Shown here piece after piece: positions 32,718-39,396 of a stretch of DNA of 39,396 bases. The notes below the pieces were generated by a model. The model was not told where the DNA came from and did not search any database. It saw only the letters and a program-made list of their open reading frames with translations. Where the stretch lies: contig JAYUSZ010000092.1 in NCBI GenBank assembly GCA_043755435.1, positions 1-39,396 of the forward strand, written 5' to 3'. Each line of letters opens with the position of its first letter. The first letter of the stretch is position 1. This DNA comes from JANXSF01 sp043755435 (GTDB taxonomy: Bacteria > Acidobacteriota > Terriglobia > Bryobacterales > Bryobacteraceae). The translations under genes were made by a program, and so were the position numbers.

Positions 32718-32721
32718 CAGG

Positions 32722-33072
32722 TTACTTCTCAGGCCGAGTATGGGCGATATAGCCCCTCACAGTGTTGTCTTCAATAATGGGTGTGAGGTCGAACAGGACC
32801 TGCTTTTTTTCCATTTTCTTATGGAGCATTTCACCAACACGCTTCAGTCGCTCAGGTTCAGGAATGGTTTCAAGCAACGACCGCCCAATCCAGAAGCGGT
32901 GATCTGCTCCATCGGTTGGCAGCATCACGATGCTAGAGGCAATCGGCTGATCGTGAAAAAGGTACTTTGGCGTCAGAAATATGAAGCTGAGGATTCCAAT
33001 TACCATCACGTCATACTGCCATCCACCACGAGGGTAGTCCCACAAGATGAAGCGTTTCAGGGCTGTAAGCAT
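32722..33072 (-). CDS. Conserved small membrane protein paired with the LolA-like gene
   Basis: Protein of 116 residues with an N-terminal basic region containing FILWDYPRGGWQYDVM, followed by one transmembrane helix (about 22-38, VMVIGILSFIFLTP). The outer part of about 75 residues ends in VLFDLTPIIEDNTVRGYIAHTRPE. I recall similar proteins beside LolA-like genes in Acidobacteriota, without a known function. Its stop is 4 bases before the LolA-like gene. The single helix and outward domain suit an inner-membrane partner. Confidence 0.7.
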   Translation of the reverse strand: MLTALKRFILWDYPRGGWQYDVMVIGILSFIFLTPKYLFHDQPIASSIVMLPTDGADHRFWIGRSLLETIPEPERLKRVGEMLHKKMEKKQVLFDLTPIIEDNTVRGYIAHTRPEK

Positions 33073-33113
33073 CTTCTCTTCAGTGTAGCAATCCGAAGGC
33101 TACGATTGACAGA

Positions 33114-34350
33114 TCATCCCCACCAGATTTCCCCGGGCGCTAAGTTTCTGCGTGCAACATCTTCGTTCAATTCCAAACCATATCCAGGCTTGTCGCCAAT
33201 AGTCAAATATCCGTCCTTGATAATAGGACCATCGTAGACAATTAAATCTTGCCACCAATCAATATACTTCGCCAGTTCGTGAACACGAAATGTACGCATG
33301 CTTGCTGCGGCGTGGGCTGATGCGATTGTTCCAATTGGACTAGCCGGATTGTGTGCTGCCGTCCAGATGTAATACATATCAGCATGGTCGTGAATGCGTT
33401 TCGATTCCAACAAACCACCGCTTTTGGGTATGTCAATGTGAACCGCATCACAGGCTTGCATCTCAATTAGTTTGCGGAATCCGTGCTTTGTGTATAGATT
33501 CTCGCCAGTGCAAACGGGAACATCAATGGCATGGGTCACAAGCGCCATTGCTTCAATATTGTCCGGTGGAACTGGATCTTCAATCCACATCGGCTTCACG
33601 TGCTCAATAGCTTTTGCCATTTTTATGGCATCCCGTGTATCACATCGCCAAGGTGCTCCCACGGCGAAATCAATGTCCGGTCCAAGTTCTTCATGGACCC
33701 ATTCCATTCCTTGAGTGATGCGCCGAAGATCCTTCGCTGTTAAGTTGCGGTTATATGGGTCATGACCAACTTCCTTAAATTCAGGATCGGCTGCCACTGG
33801 AATTCCATCTCCTTGAAATTTGAACGCAGTCCAGCCGAACTTTTCAGCGCGCGCTTAGCAATCGCGTCTTTGTAGGCCGCCTTGCTATCAATTGGATTGA
33901 TGGTTTGCAGTGTCCTGTAAAATCGAACCTTGTCGCGAAACTTGCCGCCCAAGAGATTTACGGCGGGTGTGTTTAATAGCCGCCCAGCCAAATCCCAGAG
34001 TGTCCCGCTGGCAGCAGTTACGGTGACTCCGCCAATAGCGCCTGCGCCTGCGCTTCACATTAGTATTTTTGTGTATAACTTGTCCACGTTCAATGGATCT
34101 TCGCCGATCAACAGAGGCTTCAGGCGCTTAAGGATCAAATCCTTTACGCCGGGACCCCAGTATGCCTCGCCGATTGCATAGACTCCTGAATCGGTCTCAA
34201 TCTTTACCAGGTTCCAATCCCAAGTTCCACGGACGATCATCACCTTCACATCGGTGATCTTCACCTTTCCACGCAGTGGTTCCGCTTTCAAGTGAGCGGC
34301 AGCGCGATTGCACCGCCCGCCAATGCCGTCAGAAATTCTCTTCTCTTCAT
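33114..34350 (-). pseudogene. Decayed enolase-superfamily (mandelate racemase/dehydratase-like) gene
   Basis: Reading on the - strand from ATG 34350, an intact Tat signal (MKRREFLTALAGGAIALPL) is preceded by an AGGAGAG ribosome-binding site. It is followed by a frame change near 34290-34297 (one base lost or two gained). The body starts TDVKVMIVRGTWDWNLVKIETDSG, then an in-frame TGA at 34055-34057 stands where arginine (CGA) is expected before SAGAGAIGG. The ASG-TLWDLAG segment looks 3-4 residues short, and a GC-repeat at 33847-33854 shifts the frame (two extra bases). The last part has the enolase-type WIEDPVPP, CTGEN and AAHNPASP segments intact. At least three lesions rule out a functional protein. 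The substrate was probably a sugar acid. Confidence 0.88.
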
Positions 34351-34367
34351 CGGGGATTCTCTCCTGT

Positions 34368-35423
34368 TCATTCGCTACCCTTCACCCAATTCTCTGTAAA
34401 ACTCACATGGTTGATTTCCGTTCTTCCTTTGGAAGTATAGACGATGTGGATCTTCCCATCTCTGGCTTGAAACGCGACAGGGTATGCGTATCCATCTTGC
34501 TTGGTCCCTGCGTTTCTTTTGGAACGATACGTTTTGTCTCCATCCTATCTCAGAGCAACTGTCAACGGTACGCGTTCCGTACCGCTGTCGTTATAGACCA
34601 GTAGCAAGTTCCCACTGGCCAATTTCAGAAAATCCACTGCTGAATTTGGATTCGGAAATGTAGAATCCTTACCTTCGCTCCATGTCCGTCCCCCATCGTG
34701 CGATTCAGAACGAACCAACCATCCTTCCGTGCCTTTTCCATATCCCCCGCCACGACGGCAATAGGCCACCAGGAAATCTTTGGTCACTTGCACCGGCGCT
34801 GGTTGAATGTTTCCTTTCGCTGATCGAATCACACCACTGGCTTGCCATTCACCGCCAGCCTTAGGATTGAATCGAAGGAATTTGGAAGTGCTTTCCGGGC
34901 TAACAATTTCCCGGTCCTCTCCAGTTTCGTGATAAATCGGCAACAGGTAATCGCCATTGGAAAGAACAATGGGTTTGTTGCGAACCATCATCCCCGCTTC
35001 TTGTGCAACTACAAAACTGTCGGACCAGGTTTCGCCGTTGTCACGGGAAATCTTGGCTTGGATTCGCGAAGTAGACCATGTTTCGCCATAGCGCACCACA
35101 TAAAATAGCCAAATCATTCCGTCAGGCGATTGCCAAATTACTCCGTTGCCAACAGAACGAAATGGATCTGTAGCCAATAGTTTGGGTGCTGTCCAAACAG
35201 TAGTGCCTTTCTTTTTGCGCGATCCAAACACTGCGGTCTTTACCGCATATTCGCCAGCACCTCCGTAGTAGACAAGATAAATATCGCCATTCTGTAACTC
35301 TGTGGCGCAAGCTGGATGTTTGTAAGGGCCTGTGGCTACTTCTTTGCCAAAGACCTTTTCAACTGGTAAATCAGCAGCTTGCAGCGTCAAAAGAACAGCT
35401 AGGGATGCGACTGTAAATTTCAT
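34368..35423 (-). pseudogene. Sialidase-like (BNR-repeat) secreted protein with in-frame stop
   Basis: From ATG 35423 the frame encodes a signal peptide (about 1-16) and a BNR-repeat beta-propeller with Asp boxes ISRDNGETWS and SHDGGRTWSE, typical of exo-sialidase-like hydrolases. A TAG at 34545-34547 ends the frame after LTVALR, but the same frame continues at once with DGDKTYRSKRNAGTKQDGYAY and the propeller-closing DGKIHIVYTSKGRTEINHVSF, ending at the TGA 34368-34370. Thus one substitution (Glu, Gln or Lys to stop) removes the last ~59 residues, including a propeller blade. It lies 17 bases before the decayed enolase-family gene, so both were one operon. The product up to the stop (292 residues) may still be made but would lack the closing strand. 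Confidence 0.82.
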
Positions 35424-35451
35424 GAGTGTTGGTACGGTATTCTAACACTCT

Positions 35452-36509
35452 GTGCCAGCTTACAATTCAACCAAAGCGATTATCCGGACGAAGGCCCCTG
35501 TGAGAATCTGCGATAACGGAGGTTGGACGGACACTTGGTTCGCGCGCTATGGTTCGGTGTTTCACGTTGCGGTTTCACCTTTTGTTGAAGTCGAATTAGA
35601 AGTTCAGGCTCGGTCTGATTCTGCGGCAATCACAATTAATGCCTTGGATTATGGAGATGTTTATTCCATTGAAAGACCCAATGGCATTTACCAGCGGCAC
35701 AAACTTTTGGAAGCAGCATTCGATCTTATTCCCATTCCTTCGGACGTTTCGGTGAAAGCATCCATCCATTGCGACGTGCCGGGCGGCTGCTCCACGGGCA
35801 CTTCCGCCGCTGTCACAGTGGCGTTACTAGGTGCACTTGATTGCCTCACGCCCGGTCGTATGACGCAGTCGCAGCTAGCCAAAGCGGCACATCGCGCGGA
35901 GTTTGAATTGCTCGGTCAACAGAGCGGCATTCAGGACTAGATCGCTTCAGCATATGGGGGAATCAACTTCATCGAGATGTACGATTATCCTAATGCAAAC
36001 GTCACCCAAATTAACGTGGAATCAACGTTTCTAGAAGAACTGGAACAGCGTCTTGATTTGTTCTAAGTGGAGCTGCGCACGATTCATCTGAAGTTCATCA
36101 GATGGTAATTCGAGGCTTAGAAAATGAAGGTCCTGATTGTGCAAAATTAACTCCGCTACGATTGACCGCTGCCCAATCGCGCGACGCAGTCCTTTCCGGC
36201 GACTTCGCCGTGCTAGGACAAGCCATGACAACAAGTACCCGCGCCCAGGAAAATTTGCACGCTGATCTGATTGGCAAGCACCACCGTGCGATGATCGAAA
36301 TTGCACAAGCTCACAAAGCACTTGGATGGAAAGTGAATGGAGCAGGTGGAAGTGGCGGTTCATTAGCAGTTCTGAGCAATGGTGATCGATCCGCGCGGGA
36401 AGCCATGGTTAAAGAAATCGGGCAGCACAATGTGAACTTCCGGCATATTCCAATTCGCCTCTCAGACAATGGTTTTGTGATTTGTAGTGAACAAGGAGAA
36501 CAAAAATGA
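35452..36509 (+). pseudogene. Decayed GHMP-family sugar kinase gene
   Basis: From GTG 35452 the product begins APVRICDNGGWTDTW, the GHMP kinase N-terminal signature as in D-glycero-D-manno-heptose-7-phosphate and fucose kinases. The ATP-loop segment GGCSTGTSAAVTVAL follows. A TAG at 35938-35940 stands for glutamine in GIQD-Q-IASAYGG. Reading resumes in frame, then shifts near 36055-36063 (one base lost or two gained), after which LSGAAHDSSEVHQMVIRG and the third motif NGAGGSGGSLAVLS follow to the stop at 36509. Two lesions prevent a full-length kinase. The end overlaps the start of the next gene (ATGA). The start is only 28 bases from the divergent sialidase-like pseudogene, so one control region served both. 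Confidence 0.88.
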
Positions 36510-37480
36510 AAGCATGGTTGGTACACGCTTGGGGTGAGCCGGAAGATATGGTTTGGAGCGATGTGCCTGTGCCCAATCCTGGTCCTGGGGAGATTCGAAT
36601 CAAGGTGGTTGCGGCCGCTTTGAACTTCTTTGACGTTCTGCAAGTGCAAGGCAAGTACCAGGTGAAGCCCCCGTTTCCATTCACTCCAGGCGCTGAGGTT
36701 TCAGGTATGGTCGATGCTGTTGGCGATGGCGTACCGAATTGGGCTATTGGAACTCGCGTAGTCGCTTTACCCTCTGGTGGTTCATTTGCGGAATATTGTC
36801 TGGCACCCTCCACCAAGGTAATGCCCATGCCGGCCAGCATGGATTTCGCCGAGGCAGCCGCGCTCCCAATTGTTTACCAGACATCACTGTTCGCTTTGGA
36901 GGCCCGCGGAAGGCTTCAGGAAAATGAGTGGTTGCTAGTTCACGCTGGGGCCAGCGGCGTAGGCATGAGCGCAATTCAATTGGGCAAGGCAATGGGCGCG
37001 CACGTAATTGCCACTGCTTCAACCGATGCGAAACGGAAATTTGCAACCGAACAAGGCGCAGAGTTCGTGTTGGATTATACAAACCCAAGTTGGGTGGATG
37101 AGGTTAAGCGGTTGACCGGCGGACGCGGTGCCGACGTGATTTACGATCCGGTCGGCGGCGACATTTTCGATTTATCGAACAAATGCATTGCCCCATTCGG
37201 ACGTCATCTGGTGATTGGTTTCGCCTCGGGCCGCATTCCTACTTTGGCCGCAAATCGGGCCTTGCTGAAAAATATGTCGCTGGTGGGTGTGTTTTGGGGT
37301 GGTCACGTTGCTGCAAATCCTAACTACCCCGGTGAAGCGCACGCAGCATTAATGCGCTTGTACGAAGTTGGCAAGATCAAGCCTGTTGTTGGTGCACGCG
37401 GCACATTGAAAGATATTCCAGAAATGCTGCGCAGTCTTGCCAACCGTTCCGTAGCGGGTAAAGCAGTGGTGTTGGCATAG
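36506..37480 (+). CDS. Zinc-free quinone oxidoreductase/alcohol dehydrogenase-like protein (MDR family)
   Basis: NADPH-dependent oxidoreductase of 324 residues, the usual length for quinone oxidoreductase-type members of the medium-chain dehydrogenase family. GroES-like N-terminus (KAWLVHAWGEPEDM, GPGEIRIKVVAAALN), Rossmann motif HAGASGVGMSAIQLGKA (about 147-163) and the NADPH-binding TASTDAKRKF segment are present. No catalytic- or structural-zinc cysteines are apparent, so it belongs to the zinc-free branch. The start overlaps the stop of the decayed kinase, so translation may once have depended on it. The gene is intact, in contrast to the three genes before it, and ends 3 bases from a convergent gene. 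Confidence 0.88.
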   Translation: MKAWLVHAWGEPEDMVWSDVPVPNPGPGEIRIKVVAAALNFFDVLQVQGKYQVKPPFPFTPGAEVSGMVDAVGDGVPNWAIGTRVVALPSGGSFAEYCLAPSTKVMPMPASMDFAEAAALPIVYQTSLFALEARGRLQENEWLLVHAGASGVGMSAIQLGKAMGAHVIATASTDAKRKFATEQGAEFVLDYTNPSWVDEVKRLTGGRGADVIYDPVGGDIFDLSNKCIAPFGRHLVIGFASGRIPTLAANRALLKNMSLVGVFWGGHVAANPNYPGEAHAALMRLYEVGKIKPVVGARGTLKDIPEMLRSLANRSVAGKAVVLA

Positions 37481-37483
37481 CCT

Positions 37484-39346
37484 TCACCACAAATAATCTT
37501 TTGCAATGTTCCGTCTCTCGTGCGAATCCAATACATGAACTACACGCACTCGTTTAAGTTTCGTCGGTGACAATTGCCCCATAGGAATGTAGATAATCTG
37601 ACGCCCCAGCTTTGCGGCGATTGAGCGGAACACAGTTCGTGGTGGCTTGTTGGCAACATAGACCACGTTACGTTCCACTGAATAATCCAGCGCAGCCATC
37701 AACAGCCGCTCAGGTTTGGTTTCAGCAAAATCGTAATCCGGGTCGCTCCAAATATCGAACATTCGCCGAGGAGGCAGGGTCATTAAGTAACCGCCATACT
37801 CTGCTCGACCAATGCCGGGCCCAATCACTTTTTCAAACGGGTGAGTGGAATAAAAAGCCATGTCGCTTTCATTTTGGTTTTCGCCCAACCAAGTTGTCAG
37901 GTATGTGTACTTGTCTTCCCGGTCCTCATCGAAAACAACCACCACTGCGCCAACCTCTCCGGAACTGCGGGATTGTTCCTGAACGTAGATCTTTCCTTCG
38001 TGCCAATTTCGGATCGTCTCCCGAATGTCCACGCCATCTAAAATAGAAGTCGTAAATTTCTCTGTTCGAGATTGATCTGACGAGAGAATGCTCTTCGCTT
38101 TTTGCTTTAAAACACGGCTGTAGTCTTCAATCACCAAATCTTCCGGCGGGAAGGAACAAATCGATGTTCCATCCAATTGAGAAGTCCATTCTCCTGCTGT
38201 CTTTTCCTTCTTTCGGCCTTTCAAAGTGGCAGGTTTCAATCGTTGCTTGGGGCGGGGAAGCCGCCGCTGCAACCGGATGCGGCGAGTATTCAGAAACATC
38301 TCATCGGCAGATACTCTAACCGTTTCCATATCTGCACAATAATCGCGCTGAAATTCGTAGCGATTCGCCAATTCCCAAACTTCCCATGCGTAGTTATCAT
38401 CGACGATGGATCGCGAAGCAGTTGTGAGGTCGAACAAGCCACAAACCAATTGCTGTTCAACTTGCGCTAGATTTCTTGTGAACCGCGACAGCAATCTGCG
38501 ATGCCAAGGTGCAACTTTGTCGCCCGTGTTTGCTTCGTAGAATAATTCTGCCTCTTTCAAAAGCGCGAAGTTCACATGACGCCGATCAATATACTCCGAC
38601 TCTTGTCCGCCAATTCGCCATGCTTCGTAGCGTGCCTGGTGATAGGGATAGTCCGTTGTCACCTCAGCTAAACAATCCGGATGCAAGTTCAGAATTTGAA
38701 CTTCAGAGGCGGCAATTGCTTCTTCTGGCGGCTCTTCTTGTGGCACCTCCATCGCATCCAAAAGTGCGTCCAAAAGGTTCAGAGAAATAACTACGAAAAT
38801 GGTTGCAGACGGGTCTGTGCCTTGCAAACGATAAGCCATGCCCGCAGCGTGGATTTCCATTTCGCGCGAACGTTCCGGCCTGTGCAATCTCCACTGTTCT
38901 ATATAGGCGTCCATTCCGATGGAATGGATGGAATAGGCATCTGGATAGTGGCCCGAAACGTGTGGCCGCTTTCCTAAACTGGGCTCAATAAAGAGCAATT
39001 CACACTCGATCGCGTCAGCGGTGCGAAGTGCTTCCACAAAAGGATCCGCAGGCTCGAAGGGGACAAAAATCATGGAGTCTTCTTCCAGCGCATTTGTCAC
39101 TGGCTCAGGAAAGACTACCACGGACATTTCCGGCAATCTTCGCACTGCCTGCATCACGTGGCCTTCCAATACTTGTGGCAGTTCCACAGCAACTACTTTC
39201 GGATTTTGTTTTAGGATTTCGCCACGCACAGCCGCTGCGAATTCCGTCTTGCCGGGTACTACCGGGAAGTAGGTGAACCGTCCGCGCCGTAAGCTGGAAA
39301 ATGGATCTATGAAACAACCCGGCAGACCGCGGCGGTCAGATTCCAT
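37484..39346 (-). CDS. Large unrecognised protein, 5' end possibly outside the window
   Basis: At least 620 residues, with no stop in frame between ATG 39346 and the window edge (50 bases), so the true start may lie beyond. The N-terminal region (about 20-175) has alternating strands and helices with KVVAVELPQVLEGHV and MSVVVFPEPV, reminiscent of alpha/beta enzymes such as TraB- or DUF5682-like proteins, but I cannot assign it. The middle is helical and charged (AELFYEANTGDKVAPWHRRL). A basic linker (about 360-390, LQRRLPRPKQRLKPATLKGRKKEK) separates a C-terminal region with repeated beta strands (GAVVVVFDEDRE, YSTHPFEKVIGPGIGRAEYGG). No signal peptide or transmembrane helix is visible. It ends 3 bases from the oxidoreductase gene. 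Confidence 0.7.
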   Translation of the reverse strand: MESDRRGLPGCFIDPFSSLRRGRFTYFPVVPGKTEFAAAVRGEILKQNPKVVAVELPQVLEGHVMQAVRRLPEMSVVVFPEPVTNALEEDSMIFVPFEPADPFVEALRTADAIECELLFIEPSLGKRPHVSGHYPDAYSIHSIGMDAYIEQWRLHRPERSREMEIHAAGMAYRLQGTDPSATIFVVISLNLLDALLDAMEVPQEEPPEEAIAASEVQILNLHPDCLAEVTTDYPYHQARYEAWRIGGQESEYIDRRHVNFALLKEAELFYEANTGDKVAPWHRRLLSRFTRNLAQVEQQLVCGLFDLTTASRSIVDDNYAWEVWELANRYEFQRDYCADMETVRVSADEMFLNTRRIRLQRRLPRPKQRLKPATLKGRKKEKTAGEWTSQLDGTSICSFPPEDLVIEDYSRVLKQKAKSILSSDQSRTEKFTTSILDGVDIRETIRNWHEGKIYVQEQSRSSGEVGAVVVVFDEDREDKYTYLTTWLGENQNESDMAFYSTHPFEKVIGPGIGRAEYGGYLMTLPPRRMFDIWSDPDYDFAETKPERLLMAALDYSVERNVVYVANKPPRTVFRSIAAKLGRQIIYIPMGQLSPTKLKRVRVVHVLDSHERRNIAKDYLW

Positions 39347-39396
39347 TGGATAGTCTTGCGGGGTTTGTGGACTTGCCGGGGTGCTTTGGCTAACAG

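Noticed and set aside
32548..33237. + strand frame of 229 codons
   Set aside because: Antisense to the small membrane protein and parts of its neighbours, which have family signatures; product looks random.
33114..36509. Stop-codon recoding (TAG or TGA read as an amino acid)
   Set aside because: Three in-frame stops lie at places where relatives have Arg, Gln and another residue, but three frame changes occur in the same genes, and intact genes nearby use TAG and TGA as normal stops. Decay explains all of it.
1..39396. CRISPR array, tRNA or rRNA gene, prophage or complete transposon
   Set aside because: No regularly spaced repeats, no cloverleaf with a CCA-type end or T-loop consensus, and no recognisable phage or transposase protein were found by eye.

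Overview
The window reads as chromosomal DNA of an Acidobacteriota bacterium, probably of the Solibacter/Bryobacter type. The main clues are a VWA protein of the acidobacterial type (10220-11359), a secreted matrixin whose last ~90 residues resemble the Solibacter-type C-terminal domain (23968-26424), a LolA-like protein paired with a small 'YPRGGWQYD' membrane protein (31998-33072), and alternative complex III joined to a caa3-type oxidase. This placement is inference from protein families; there is no rRNA in the window. I see no tRNA, CRISPR array, phage gene or recognisable transposase.

Region 1 (1-7193, + strand) is a respiratory operon: the 3' end of the alternative complex III subunit ActF, a small membrane protein, a SCO-type copper chaperone, coxB (with fused cytochrome c), coxA (type A2, motif YSHPAVY), coxC and a subunit IV, then a secreted HExxH/TPR protein. 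Most junctions overlap or nearly touch. Complex III would pass quinol electrons to the caa3 oxidase, and SCO would help load CuA.

Region 2 (7206-12959, - strand) holds an UPF0173 metallo-hydrolase, a secreted GH3 beta-N-acetylhexosaminidase-like enzyme directly abutting a single-domain response regulator, the VWA protein, a rhomboid protease and two tandem small membrane proteins that are paralogues of each other.

Region 3 (13088-18743, + strand) holds a Gfo/Idh/MocA oxidoreductase, a DUF3667-type zinc-ribbon membrane protein, a small lipoprotein, a geranylgeranyl-reductase-family flavoprotein coupled to hemL, and a small Arg/Asp-rich secreted protein.

Region 4 (18765-23964) has a divergent pair whose start codons may overlap: a secreted amidohydrolase with a coupled membrane protein on the - strand, and on the + strand a MauE/thioredoxin-like fusion, an aldo/keto reductase and a UvrC-like protein that has lost its nuclease half.

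Region 5 (23968-29887, - strand) holds the matrixin with a small secreted partner, and a GMC oxidoreductase module: a Tat-exported subunit-3 protein, the FAD subunit and a pentaheme cytochrome c. A near-perfect 35/36-bp inverted repeat element sits inside this last operon.

Region 6 (29950-39396) holds a pentapeptide-repeat protein, a multi-pass acyltransferase-like protein, the LolA pair, then a block of three consecutive decayed genes (33114-36509: enolase-superfamily enzyme, sialidase-like protein, GHMP kinase) with at least six separate lesions, an intact quinone oxidoreductase-like gene, and a 620-codon protein I do not recognise that may run out of the window.

No clear new defence or mobile system is visible. 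The strongest items for a second look are the pseudogene block, the inverted-repeat element, the nuclease-less UvrC homologue, the MauE-thioredoxin fusion, the paralogous small membrane proteins and the large unrecognised protein at the right edge.
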